This document shows positions 8,566-17,058 of a DNA stretch of 64,000 nucleotides, piece by piece. This DNA comes from Micromonospora zamorensis. Lineage in GTDB: Bacteria > Actinomycetota > Actinomycetes > Mycobacteriales > Micromonosporaceae. Location: contig NZ_LT607755.1 of NCBI RefSeq assembly GCF_900090275.1, positions 1,860,001 to 1,924,000 on the forward strand, in the 5' to 3' direction. Each line of letters starts with the position of its first letter. Position 1 is the first letter of the stretch. The position numbers were made by a program, and so were the translations under genes. A model generated the notes under the pieces. It was not told where the DNA came from. It was given only the letters and a program-made list of their open reading frames with translations, and did no database searches.

Positions 8566-10827
8566 TCAGCGGGCGGCGGCGACGCTCGACTGGCCGTCCT
8601 GATCGAGGCCGTCGTGGGCGAACCACTCGCGTAGCTGGCGGTGACGGAACTGGTAGCCGATCCCGGAGATCCGCATCAGCCCGGCCAGGTACGCCCAGTC
8701 CAGGAACGCGCCCAGCCGCCACGGCAGGTCACCCCGAAACTTCATGATCGTCATGGCGATGACGTAGCGCAGCCACGCTTGCAAACTGAGCACGAAAGCG
8801 CCAGCGAAGCCCATGATCGCGCCCATGACCACGCCGGCCCACAGCGGATAGCTGAGCAAGAGCGGGAAGACCGTGCCGACGAGCACTGCGCAGAACAGCG
8901 CAAGGAGCAGGTCGTTCTGCCAGGCGAGCCGCAGGTCGGTGCCGCCGGACAGGCCCTTGTCCAGGCGGACCTTGTCCATGACTAGGCCGAAGAAGAGGGC
9001 GGCCAGGACTCCCACGATGGCGCCGGCCATCCAGCCGCCGACCAGCCAGGCCAGCAGGCCCAGCGCCGCCCCGATCGCTAGGCTGATCTCGGCGGCCGCG
9101 GCGATGCGCTGCTTGCCGGTCATCTGCCGCATCGCCCGGCTGCGGTGGTTCGCGGATCTCGTCTTCGACCGGCGGGGCGCGGGGGTGATGGCGAGCCACA
9201 CGGCCCAGACGATCAGCACGACGCCGGCACCGGCGAGCCAGACCAGGGCGGCCTTCTGCTGCTCGGTGAACCGCGCGGAGCCGTTCCACAGAGCGCGGAC
9301 TGCCTGCCCGCCGTGCCCCGCCCCGCCGATGATCGCGAGCAGGCACGGGACGAGGAAGGCCAGCGCACACGCCAGATGGATGACCAGGTGGACGAGACGA
9401 ACCAGGTACTGGCCGGCGATGGCCCACATCGTATGCAGGGCCAGGGTGGAGTTGGAGTAGCGAGCTAGCACCCGCAGCCAGTGCCGCAGCGCGTGCTCGT
9501 CCGGCACTGTGAAACTCGATCCGGAGCCGTCCGGCTGTCCCGGCCGGACGATCTTCTGTTCCTCGCGACGGCGGTTCAGCATTGCCGCCGGGAAGGCATC
9601 CAGCAGCTTCGCCTCAAAGCGTCCCGCCGTCTCGCCGAGCAGCGAGGCCGGATCCGGCGCATCGGCGTCCGCTGCGGCGGTCAGCGCGAGCGTGAGCCGC
9701 CACGGGGTCCGCAGCAGGTCGTAGGCAGCTCCGGCCGGTTCCGCCCGCAGCGATTTCAGCACGGGAAGCCACCGCTGTTGCTCGTCGCGGTCGCCGGCGA
9801 GTCGCTGGCTGACGAACTCGGTGATCTGATCGACGGTCAGCGCACGCACCCGCACGACGGCGGCGTCCATGACCGGCCGGTCCAAGGCCTGGTGAACCAT
9901 GTCCCGGCAGGTCAGCACCACCCTGGCGGTGTCCGGATGCGACCGGTGGTAGTCGTTGATCCGATCCACCGCCCATTGGGCACGGACCAGCGGGTTGCCC
10001 GGTTCGGGCTCCATCTCGTCGAGACCGTCGAGCACCGGCAGGATCGTCCCGGAGATGACGAGTTCCTCGGCGTCGTCGCGGGGCACCTGGTACTGCACGT
10101 GAAGCTGCTGGGCAAGGAAGCCGGACAGGTCGCCGTCGGTCCAGTTGGCCAGGTTGAACCGGATCGGCACCGCGTTGGGCCCGGCCGGCCAGTCCTGGCG
10201 TGCGAGCCCCGCCCCCAGGATCTGGATGATCAGCTCGGTGGCGAGCACTGTCTTGCCGGCACCCGGCTCGCCGAGAATTACCAGGCGCTTCGTCGGAAGT
10301 GCCTGGTAGTAGGACGCCACCTCGCGCAGGGAACCGGGCGGCAGTTCGCCGCGGACGGGCCGGCCGGTGAGCAGGTTCTCAGTCTCGACCGGGGTGAAGG
10401 TCAGGTCCGCCGGGAGCTCGGAGGGTCCCTTGTGTAGCAGGACCGAACGGCCGTCGAGTTCCTTGGTGCGCACTGCCATCGCCAGCTGCCGCGCGGGCTC
10501 GCGCAGCCTCGCGGCGTCAGCGGCACTTGATTTGTCGTCCATGTTCGCCGCCTTCGACGCTCCCGAGCGGAATCCGGTCCCGAGGAAGAGAACCGCCAGG
10601 CCGCCACCGACCACCATGATGCTGTACCGCACGAGTGACTGCGCGTAGAGCGGCGCGGTAAGGGCACCAGCGGCGCACAGCACCGCCAGCCCCCAGGCGC
10701 CCACCTGGCCGTAGTGGCGAAAAATATTGATCTGTTTCGCGCCTGGGCCGGCGATCGGTGCTATGCCACCGTAGACGTTGATGGTCTGCTGGCTGGTCTC
10801 TGGCGGGGGCTCGGGCTCCGTTGTCAC
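8566..10827 (-). CDS. NACHT STAND ATPase with membrane segments and an N-terminal BASS-like motif
   Basis: A 753-residue protein. Residues 15-36 form a short beta-prone motif (TINVYGGIAPIAGPG, then QINIF) nearly repeated at the C-terminus of the upstream gene product. Two membrane helices follow (about 43-86). The NACHT domain has Walker A GEPGAGKT (186-193) and Walker B LPVLDGLDE (263-271), with sensor region VVLTCRDM. After a helical region, at least six membrane segments occupy about 470-710. The GTG start overlaps the upstream stop (GTGA), so translation is coupled. NACHT proteins of this type are bacterial NLR-like sensors, several of which give phage immunity; that role here is inferred. 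The very end lies just downstream of the disrupted phosphatidyltransferase gene on the other strand. Confidence 0.88.
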   Translation of the reverse strand: MTTEPEPPPETSQQTINVYGGIAPIAGPGAKQINIFRHYGQVGAWGLAVLCAAGALTAPLYAQSLVRYSIMVVGGGLAVLFLGTGFRSGASKAANMDDKSSAADAARLREPARQLAMAVRTKELDGRSVLLHKGPSELPADLTFTPVETENLLTGRPVRGELPPGSLREVASYYQALPTKRLVILGEPGAGKTVLATELIIQILGAGLARQDWPAGPNAVPIRFNLANWTDGDLSGFLAQQLHVQYQVPRDDAEELVISGTILPVLDGLDEMEPEPGNPLVRAQWAVDRINDYHRSHPDTARVVLTCRDMVHQALDRPVMDAAVVRVRALTVDQITEFVSQRLAGDRDEQQRWLPVLKSLRAEPAGAAYDLLRTPWRLTLALTAAADADAPDPASLLGETAGRFEAKLLDAFPAAMLNRRREEQKIVRPGQPDGSGSSFTVPDEHALRHWLRVLARYSNSTLALHTMWAIAGQYLVRLVHLVIHLACALAFLVPCLLAIIGGAGHGGQAVRALWNGSARFTEQQKAALVWLAGAGVVLIVWAVWLAITPAPRRSKTRSANHRSRAMRQMTGKQRIAAAAEISLAIGAALGLLAWLVGGWMAGAIVGVLAALFFGLVMDKVRLDKGLSGGTDLRLAWQNDLLLALFCAVLVGTVFPLLLSYPLWAGVVMGAIMGFAGAFVLSLQAWLRYVIAMTIMKFRGDLPWRLGAFLDWAYLAGLMRISGIGYQFRHRQLREWFAHDGLDQDGQSSVAAAR

Positions 10828-11189
10828 GTACCCGGGGGGGTTGTGTTGAAGGTGTTGGTCTGGGTCCCGCCGGGACCGACGATCGGCGCGATGCCACCGT
10901 GGACGTTGATGTTCTGGCCGCCGGGAGGCGGCAGCGTTTCACTGTCTGGCGTGTCCGGCGTGTTGGGCAAGGACGCCCCCTGGGCCGGATCCCCCGATCT
11001 CCGCGCCATCACCAGGCCGAGGATGCCGAACACGACCGTGCCGCCGAAGGCGGCCACACTTGACCACTGGTCGGCTTTCTCGAGGCCTTGACTGATCAGG
11101 AACACAACCCAAAGGGCAGACGCCACACCCGCTACGAAGAACATCACAGAGGCCCAGCCCAGCCGCATGCGTCCCATGATTTCCATCAT
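10824..11189 (-). CDS. Small two-helix membrane protein with C-terminal BASS-like motif
   Basis: A 121-residue protein with two membrane helices (about 12-33, WASVMFFVAGVASALWVVFL, and about 43-65) and a proline-rich linker. Its C-terminus is NINVHGGIAPIVGPGG followed by TQTNTF. Fifteen of 21 residues of that tail match the N-terminal motif of the downstream NACHT protein, although about as many codon differences are silent as replacing, which suggests protein-level constraint, not a fresh duplication. Its stop overlaps the NACHT start. It is best read as the membrane effector or partner of the NACHT protein; no catalytic domain is present. Start ATG 11189 is followed by other in-frame ATGs within eight residues, so the exact start is open. 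Confidence 0.8.
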   Translation of the reverse strand: MMEIMGRMRLGWASVMFFVAGVASALWVVFLISQGLEKADQWSSVAAFGGTVVFGILGLVMARRSGDPAQGASLPNTPDTPDSETLPPPGGQNINVHGGIAPIVGPGGTQTNTFNTTPPGT

Positions 11190-11356
11190 GGCACGAGGTC
11201 ACACTAACCGGCATCGACGCAAGTTTGGATCAAGTGCACCCGTCGATGCAGCGCCTGCCAACCAGCACGTCATCGCATCTGACCGAACAGGTAGTGATGA
11301 ACTGGCAAGATCGCGTATTCGTTTGGTTCGAGTGCCCGATTGCGAAGGAAGATCCG

Positions 11357-12682
11357 TCACAGCATGTGATTGAACGGCTGGTCTGGTGCTCGCTTAGGTG
11401 TGTTTGCGGGTGGCGGTTCTTCGGCTCGCCTAGATCGATGATCGAGCGGGGGCGGAATCGAGCGGGGAGCGACGGTTGAGTTTGTGGTGGGTTCGGCCGT
11501 GGCTTCGGAGTGTCGGTGACTCGACTGGGTCGGCAGTACCGCCAGCGCGATCAGTGCGCCGAGTAGGCCCGTCGCGGTGAAGCCCCAGGCTGGCGCGGTG
11601 GCATCGATCACTGCCCCGGCCAGCGGGGCGCCGAGCGCCACTCCCACCACCATCGCCGAGCCGTGCAGGCCCATCGCCTCACCCCGCACGCTCGCTGGCA
11701 CCAGCCGGCTCACCGCGTCGGCGGTGGCCGCCACGGTTGGCGCGGTGAAGGCTCCGGACGGCAGCAGCATCAGGGCCAGCAGCCACCACTGGCCGCTGCC
11801 CAGGCCGATCGGAATGGTGACCAGACCGAGGATCAGGGTGAGGATCAGCGACGGCAGCGAGCGGGACAGCGCGCCGTAGGTGAAGCCGCCGATCAAGGAG
11901 CACGAGGCCCAGAGCGCTAGCACCACGCCGGTCCAGTCGACCTGGCCAGCGTCACGCAGCATCGCAACCACTGACACATCGATGCCGGCGATCACCAGTG
12001 TGCTGGCCGCGCCACCGGCGAGCAGCCCGATCAGCCGTGGGGTCAGCCACTGCCGGCGGGGCAGTGCCCGTGCCGGCGTCGTCTCCTCGTCCCGGGCCCG
12101 GGTCGGCGGGTTGAGCACCAGCAGGGTGAGTCCGGCCAGCACGATGCCGCCGCCGACGCCGTACATGGTCAGGGTGGGCGAGACACTGGTGGCCAGGGCC
12201 ACCGCCCCCGCAGGCCCGATCATGAAGCTGAGTTCGACCGACATCGAGTCCAGCGCGTACGCCTGACGGCGCTCAGTCGGCGGGACCAGCGCGGCGATCG
12301 ACTGCCGGACCACGGAGAAGACCGGGAGGGTGAGCAACCCGCCGACGAACGCGGCGCTGAGCAGCACCGGGTACGGCAGGACCGGCGCCGTCGCCCAGAA
12401 CAGCGCCGAGACCGCTGTGGTCAGCAGCAGCATCGGCCGCAGGCCACGCCGGTCGACCAGCCGGCCGAGCAGTGGCGCGCCGAGCGCCGAACCGACCGTC
12501 ATCGCAGCCCCCACCAGCCCGGCGGCGAAAAAGCCGCGGCCTAGATCGAGGACGTGCAGCGTCATCACCACGGCGGTGGCCGCCACCGGCACCCGGGCCA
12601 GGATCGCGACCAGCAGCAGAGGCCGCAACCCCGGCAGCGCGAGCGCGTCCCGGTACGGCTTCACATCCAACACGGTCCGCAC
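11357..12682 (-). CDS. MFS transporter
   Basis: A 441-residue major facilitator protein with about twelve membrane helices and a hydrophilic C-terminal tail rich in Pro, Arg and Glu. The family loop between helices 2 and 3 is visible as GRLVDRRGLRPMLLLTT. The second half begins after a charged central loop (PPTRARDEETTPARALPRRQ). Substrate cannot be inferred; the family includes drug and sugar exporters. It is on the same strand as the NACHT pair but 170 bases upstream, probably with its own transcript. Its codon use looks typical of a resident chromosomal gene, so the element may have captured it or may contain core DNA. Confidence 0.85.
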   Translation of the reverse strand: MRTVLDVKPYRDALALPGLRPLLLVAILARVPVAATAVVMTLHVLDLGRGFFAAGLVGAAMTVGSALGAPLLGRLVDRRGLRPMLLLTTAVSALFWATAPVLPYPVLLSAAFVGGLLTLPVFSVVRQSIAALVPPTERRQAYALDSMSVELSFMIGPAGAVALATSVSPTLTMYGVGGGIVLAGLTLLVLNPPTRARDEETTPARALPRRQWLTPRLIGLLAGGAASTLVIAGIDVSVVAMLRDAGQVDWTGVVLALWASCSLIGGFTYGALSRSLPSLILTLILGLVTIPIGLGSGQWWLLALMLLPSGAFTAPTVAATADAVSRLVPASVRGEAMGLHGSAMVVGVALGAPLAGAVIDATAPAWGFTATGLLGALIALAVLPTQSSHRHSEATAEPTTNSTVAPRSIPPPLDHRSRRAEEPPPANTPKRAPDQPFNHML

Positions 12683-12761
12683 CTCCCGGACCGCCCTGGC
12701 CTAAGACGAGTAGTTCCTAGATTCGGCTTCGGCCGGGTTGCCGTGGGGTACGCGTGACCTA

Positions 12762-13283
12762 TCACCGATCTAAGGCGATCCAGTAGCGCCTCACTGGACC
12801 GTGCTCGGTGTCGCGGATGCCCTCGAGGACGCCGCCGTTGTGTTCGATCGTCCGGGCCGACGCGATGTTGTCGGCCAGACAAGGGATGAGGACGCGATCT
12901 AGGCCCAGGACGACGCGAGCCTCCGCGAGCATCTCGCCGAGTGCCCAACTCGCCAATCCTCGGCGGCGCGCGGACGGCCGCACGCCGTAGCCGATCTGGC
13001 CGATTTCGTCGTCGAACTTGTGCCGGAGGGCGATTCCCCCGAGGACGTGGCCGTTCTCGACGATCCACCGGGGTGAGCCGTGCTGTTCGTCCGGGCACGG
13101 ATCGCCGGCCGGATGGGCCATTCGGACCCGCTCGCGCACCCAAGCAGCGAAGCCTGCGGGCGAGTCCACATCGTCGTCGGCCCCCAGGCCGAAGCCGTCC
13201 TCGTGGAGGCCAGGGCCCCAGTCGTCGCGGCAATCCAAGAACGCGGCGTGCAGGCGGATAGTCGGCAGAATCAACTCGGGCAT
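12762..13283 (-). CDS. GNAT family N-acetyltransferase
   Basis: The product begins MPELILPTIRLHAAFLDCRD and has the GNAT fold: RWIVENGHVLGGIALRHKFD (beta 2-4), the acetyl-CoA loop IGYGVRPSARRRGLASWALG, and the C-terminal DNIASARTIEHNGGVLEG, the motif B region of the RimJ-like branch. About 173 residues, a normal size. An in-frame ATG at 13376 would add 31 residues that do not look conserved, so 13283 is preferred. Substrate unknown. Confidence 0.82.
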   Translation of the reverse strand: MPELILPTIRLHAAFLDCRDDWGPGLHEDGFGLGADDDVDSPAGFAAWVRERVRMAHPAGDPCPDEQHGSPRWIVENGHVLGGIALRHKFDDEIGQIGYGVRPSARRRGLASWALGEMLAEARVVLGLDRVLIPCLADNIASARTIEHNGGVLEGIRDTEHGPVRRYWIALDR

Positions 13284-13585
13284 GCGGTCACGGTATTCAA
13301 AGCCGGACCGCTGAACGAGCCGCGTCTTACCAGCATTGATCATCCCCAGGAGGCGAGTCAGCTCCATAAAGTCCACGTGCTTCGACAGCTACCAGGAGGC
13401 GCCGTGCCGGCCTACTGGGCGATGTCAGCCCGGTCAAGGACGCAACCCAGACGAGGAACGCTAGGAACTCAGTAAGCCCCACGAGCGGCGATTTTGTGAC
13501 TTGGGTCATATTTGAGCTGGCCGCAACGAATCGTCCGACTCGCCGCTCGCGTGCGTAGTGACGGGCAGGTGGCTGATCTTCCCCG

Positions 13586-14827
13586 TCACTGAGTGTTGCG
13601 GTTGGCGGGGTAGCGGCTCCAGGTCGCGCCGGCGTTGGCGTGTTGGCGGGTCGTGGTGGTCTGGTGGAACCCGAGCGCGTCGGCGATGACCGGTGCGGGC
13701 GCCTGCAGCACGAGTTGGCGGAGCGCTGAGATTCGGGCCTCACCGAGCGGGAATCCCGACCCGCGCAGTCGGCGGTGCAGGGTGGCGTAGGCGACGGGTT
13801 GGTCGGGCAGGCGGCCGGGGAACAGCCACTGACTCCCGCTGCCGCCTTCGTCGACCAGGCGGTGAAGCAGGTGCGCGGCCGGGTTTGGTAGAGGGCTCGG
13901 CGGGTCGCCCAGGCGCAGGTGTGGGGTGCCGTCAATGGTGAGCAGGTCGTCGCGGGTGAGCCGGTGTATTCGGCTGAGTGGTTGGGCGTAGAGCAGTATC
14001 AGCACGGCTGCGACCCGCGCTGGTAGCGCCACGGCGTCGTCGGTGAGGTAGTGGCGGAGTAGTTCGAGCCGGCGCTGCTGGGTGATCGTGGTGCCGGGTT
14101 TGAACGTGACCTGGTGGACGACCAAGCCGCAGGGGAGGTGCCCATGCGAGGTGGCCCAGGTGAGGAAGCCGCGTACCCGGTAGCGCTGGTGGACGCGGTG
14201 GGCGGCGTACCAGGTGTCGAGTTGGGACTGGGTGAGCGCGGCCGGTTCGATGCCGTTGTCGTGTAGCCAGGTCAGGAAGAGTTGGGCCTGGGTGAACTGC
14301 TGGGTGGCGTAGGGCTTCGCGGTAGAGCGCAGCGGCCGGCTGGCTGCCGTGGCCCGCAGCCGGGGGAGTTGATGCCAGAGCGCGTATTGGCGAAGTACCT
14401 GCTCGTGAGGGTGCTCGCTGAGTTGGGCAAGACGGTGGCGCAGCCAGGACTCGATGTCGGCCCGGCTCGGGTCGACCGGGGGCAGGATGCCGTAGGCGAT
14501 CAGCCGGTGGCGCAGGTGGCGGGCGGCGCCCGGGCGTGGCCAGGTGGAGAGCCCGTCGTGGCTGAGCGGGACGCGGCCCGTTGCGAGTGCGGTCAGCAGT
14601 TCGGCGGCCTGGGGTTTGTAGAGCCACAGCCTTGACGTGGACAGGTTCGGGGCGTTGCGTAGCGCGGTCGCCAGCGGTCGCAGTGCGGGACGGATGTGGC
14701 CGGTGCCGTCGTCGAGTAGCAGGGTGATGCGCCGGTTGAGCTTGCAGGCCGGACAGAGCGGTCGCCGGCCGGGGCGGCCCGGCGGCACGGTACCGCAGTC
14801 ACCGCACACGATCTCCGTGCCGGTCAT
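13586..14827 (-). CDS. Integrase-like protein with N-terminal zinc ribbon (third gene of a trio)
   Basis: A 413-residue protein. The N-terminus carries a four-cysteine motif (VCGDCGTVPP, then LCPACKLNRR). The rest follows the layout of a tyrosine recombinase: a helical core-binding part with AQLFLTWLHDNGIEPAALTQ, then AAVLILLYAQPLSRIHRLTR and DDLL where family members have LLLYTGLR. The C-terminal RISALRQLVLQAPAPVIADA keeps an Arg, but the His and nucleophilic Tyr are not in their usual places, so it may be catalytically dead. ATG 14827 overlaps the stop of the XRE gene by four bases. It is likely to work with the integrase two genes upstream. Confidence 0.75.
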   Translation of the reverse strand: MTGTEIVCGDCGTVPPGRPGRRPLCPACKLNRRITLLLDDGTGHIRPALRPLATALRNAPNLSTSRLWLYKPQAAELLTALATGRVPLSHDGLSTWPRPGAARHLRHRLIAYGILPPVDPSRADIESWLRHRLAQLSEHPHEQVLRQYALWHQLPRLRATAASRPLRSTAKPYATQQFTQAQLFLTWLHDNGIEPAALTQSQLDTWYAAHRVHQRYRVRGFLTWATSHGHLPCGLVVHQVTFKPGTTITQQRRLELLRHYLTDDAVALPARVAAVLILLYAQPLSRIHRLTRDDLLTIDGTPHLRLGDPPSPLPNPAAHLLHRLVDEGGSGSQWLFPGRLPDQPVAYATLHRRLRGSGFPLGEARISALRQLVLQAPAPVIADALGFHQTTTTRQHANAGATWSRYPANRNTQ

Positions 14828-15156
14828 GGTCTGGAGCGCAGTGTCGCCCGCTTGGGGCGGATCGCCTGCGGGTTCCCGGTGGCGGGCTCGCCAACCGCGG
14901 CGATGCGCCGGGGTGCGAGGTTCTCGGCGCTGGTGGTGATCAGGCACGCAGGGGTGGTGTCGAAGATGTCGCACAGCGCGGCGAGAACCGCCAGCGACAG
15001 CCGCTCGGGTGTGCCGGATACCAAGCGGTGCACCTGGGACGCGGACAGGGTGATCCCGCGCTCGGAGAGCAGCGGCACCAGTTCGGTGGTGGCGAACATG
15101 TGGTGCTCGGCCATGACCTGTCGCAGTCGCCACTGGTAGGTGACTTGGCGTTTCAT
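14824..15156 (-). CDS. XRE family helix-turn-helix regulator
   Basis: A 110-residue protein with a Cro/CI-type HTH: MAEHHMFATTELVPLLSERG, then ITLSASQVHRLVSGTPERLS and LAVLAALCDIFDTTPACLI. The last 35 residues are basic and probably disordered. It overlaps both neighbours by stop/start codons, so the integrase, this regulator and the integrase-like protein form one tightly coupled operon. It probably controls that operon or takes part in the recombination complex. Confidence 0.85.
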   Translation of the reverse strand: MKRQVTYQWRLRQVMAEHHMFATTELVPLLSERGITLSASQVHRLVSGTPERLSLAVLAALCDIFDTTPACLITTSAENLAPRRIAAVGEPATGNPQAIRPKRATLRSRP

Positions 15157-16283
15157 CCGGTCGCTCCAGGGAGGGCTTGGCCCATGGTCTGGTCCAACGC
15201 GGCTCGCAGCGTGCGGGTGCGGAAGTCGGAGGAGACGCAGGTGTAGATCGAGGTGGTGGAGGCGTGTTCGTGGCCGGCCTGTTGCTGCACGAACAGCGGA
15301 TCCCAGCCGGCCTCGATCAGATGGGTGACGTAGGAGCGGCGCAGCGAGTGGAAGTCCAGACCTGGACCGAGGCCGAGCGCGTTGCGGTAGGTGGTGAGTT
15401 GGCTGTTGATCCGTTGCAGGCCGATGCGGTCGCGGCGCTCGGACGGCCACAAGGCCGGGTTGCCATCGTGGGCCAGCAGCGGGCGCACCTCGGTGATCCA
15501 CTGCCGCAGGATGTCCTCGCCCCACGGCCAGATGGTCAGGACGCTGCGCCGTTTCGGCGCGGAGCCGGCCATGGCCTTGCCGTGCCGCACGTGGCAGACG
15601 CCGAGATCACCGAACTCGGGGGCGTGCGGGTTGGTGCTGAAGTCGACGACGTCGAGCATCCGGGCCTCGTTGCGGCGTAGCCCGTAGGCGTATGCGGTCT
15701 TCAGCAGCGTCGCGTCCCGGAACGCCGGTAGCCAACCCTTGCGGCCGGCGCCGCGGATCCGCATGACCTGCTCGTCGGCATGGTCGAACAGCGCCTGGAG
15801 TTCGTCGACGGTGAACGCGCGTTTGCGGGGATCGGACTCGTTGCTCTGCACGTGCACCGCGGTGTTCCACTCGTGGCAGACCTGCACCGGGTGTGAGCCG
15901 AACCGTCGCTGGCACTCGCCCGCCCAGCCATAGGCCGGGTCGGTGAGGTACTCGCAGAACAGCCGCACGGCCTCCTGGTAGCCGCGCAGCGTTGAGCGGG
16001 CCAGCCCGCGCACCGCCCGCAGGTCGGTGCTCCACTCGTCGATCATTTGCGGCAGCCACTGCCACGGGTAGCTGTTGACGTGCTCGGCGAACGCCCGGAT
16101 CACCCGCAGCCGCGCCGCGATCGTGGCCAACGACAGGTTCCGCGCCGTCTGCTGGGCCTGCCAGCCGTCGAGCATCGCCTCGAACACCTGCTCTTCTGGC
16201 CGTAGCAGCGCCACCCCGGAGACCACGTGGATGCCGGCCGCGCCCTTGATCGTCACGCTCGGTGTAACGGACGGGGGTCGCAT
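15153..16283 (-). CDS. Second tyrosine recombinase/integrase (first gene of a trio)
   Basis: A tyrosine recombinase distinct from the one at 2106. Catalytic parts seen are Arg in LLKTAYAYGLRRNEARMLDV, the HxxR box in LDFHSLRRSYVTHLIEAGWD, the GH of QQQAGHEHASTTSIY, and a nucleophile Tyr in SIYTCVSSD. The core-binding domain contains RVIRAFAEHVNSYPWQWLPQ. ATG 16283 gives 376 residues; the frame is open to 16364, so a longer form is possible. It heads the integrase/XRE/integrase-like trio. No second att repeat has been tied to it. Confidence 0.85.
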   Translation of the reverse strand: MRPPSVTPSVTIKGAAGIHVVSGVALLRPEEQVFEAMLDGWQAQQTARNLSLATIAARLRVIRAFAEHVNSYPWQWLPQMIDEWSTDLRAVRGLARSTLRGYQEAVRLFCEYLTDPAYGWAGECQRRFGSHPVQVCHEWNTAVHVQSNESDPRKRAFTVDELQALFDHADEQVMRIRGAGRKGWLPAFRDATLLKTAYAYGLRRNEARMLDVVDFSTNPHAPEFGDLGVCHVRHGKAMAGSAPKRRSVLTIWPWGEDILRQWITEVRPLLAHDGNPALWPSERRDRIGLQRINSQLTTYRNALGLGPGLDFHSLRRSYVTHLIEAGWDPLFVQQQAGHEHASTTSIYTCVSSDFRTRTLRAALDQTMGQALPGATG

Positions 16284-16501
16284 TGGATGCGACTTTCCCG
16301 CACCAGATGCGGTCGCCTCGGAAACCTCCAGGTCATCGGCCTGACTCGCTAGGCGAGGACCCATGCCCTTCGATGCCGAACTTGCGCAACCAACCGATCA
16401 GCGTAAACGTTGTCCGCTCAGTAGGGCCCCCGCTTGAAGCGCGCGCCAACAGTCGCCTATTCGCATCTGATCGAACAGGCGGCGGATGGAGCAAGATATG
16501 G

Positions 16502-16549
16502 CCATTGCTTATCAATCTGCGACCGGGCGCGGTCGCAGATCGGCAATGG
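16502..16549. other. Candidate oriT: nested hairpin upstream of mobC-like gene
   Basis: A perfect 10-bp stem (TCTGCGACCG 16516-16525 with CGGTCGCAGA 16530-16539, loop GGCG) is enclosed by a second 7-bp pair (CCATTGC 16502-16508 with GCAATGG 16543-16549). It lies about 90 bases upstream of the MobC-like gene, in an otherwise gene-free stretch (16284-16641). Nested inverted repeats beside relaxosome genes are typical of oriT. No relaxase or nic consensus was recognised, so this is a suggestion; a terminator of some other transcript is the alternative. Confidence 0.4.
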
Positions 16550-16641
16550 GTAGCGGGCGGCGCCCGTCGCGTCGGCCCCGCTGAACCCGGTACCGCTGGC
16601 GCTGACGTCGCCGGCAACGCCGTGGGCGCAGAGTGGCGTCA

Positions 16642-17058
16642 ATGGACAATGAGCAGCCCGCCCCGCCCCGGACGGCCCGCCATCGTGCCCACAATCGGCC
16701 GGGTCGCCCCCACGCCGTGCTGCTCAGGTTGTCCGATGAGGAGAAGGCCGCGATCGACGCAGCGGCGGCGATCACGCAGTTGACCACGACCGGCTACGCG
16801 GCCAAGGCCGCTGTCGCCGCCGCGTCCGCCGCTCAGGCACCCGGTGCTACGACCGGCGATCTGCGCGATCTGCAGCATGAGTTGTTCGCCGCTCGCCGTG
16901 CGGTGGTGATGTTCGGCCACAACGTCAACCAGGCCGCCGCCGCGTTCAACGCCACCGGCCAACTTCCCGACTGGGCCGACGAAGCCGTCAGGCTCTGCGC
17001 GGCGGCGGTGGCCCGTCTCGATGAGGTGATCTCCAGGATCGACAGGAAGCTACGGTGA
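16642..17058 (+). CDS. MobC-like relaxosome accessory protein
   Basis: A 138-residue protein of the bacterial mobilisation (MobC) type. It has a basic N-terminus, an RHH-like VLLRLSDEEKAAIDAAAAIT strand-helix, then a helical part with AARRAVVMFGHNVNQAAAAF and a C-terminal AVARLDEVISRIDRKLR. MobC proteins open the DNA at oriT for a relaxase. ATG 16642 is preferred to GTG 16633. No relaxase gene is present in the element, so transfer would need one supplied in trans. Its 3' end overlaps a PIN-domain remnant on the other strand. Confidence 0.78.
   Translation: MDNEQPAPPRTARHRAHNRPGRPHAVLLRLSDEEKAAIDAAAAITQLTTTGYAAKAAVAAASAAQAPGATTGDLRDLQHELFAARRAVVMFGHNVNQAAAAFNATGQLPDWADEAVRLCAAAVARLDEVISRIDRKLR

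Larger units (their letters stand above)
6470..8602 (+). pseudogene. CDP-alcohol phosphatidyltransferase split by an IS element
   Basis: The first part (6470-6760) encodes a membrane protein whose segment DGEVGRIRKSGHVRW, then G, YHM, D, HFL, fits the family motif DGxxxRx8Gx3Dx3D except that the last Asp is lost where the frame enters the IS. The second part (8267-8602) continues with DAVFVAAIFGGYLVALPG and further membrane helices. Removing 6761-8264 plus one copy of the TA duplication rejoins the frame as HFLDAVFV and restores the missing Asp. The intact product would have about 208 residues. Such enzymes transfer a phosphatidyl group from CDP-diacylglycerol to an alcohol such as inositol phosphate or glycerol phosphate. 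It overlaps the upstream glycosyltransferase gene and is presumably inactive now. Confidence 0.85.

Noticed and set aside
9481..10437. A 318-codon plus-strand frame
   Set aside because: Antisense of the NACHT domain, no motifs, basic and Gln-rich.
16502..16549. Rho-independent terminator
   Set aside because: Kept only as an alternative: there is no T run and no gene ends just before it on either strand.
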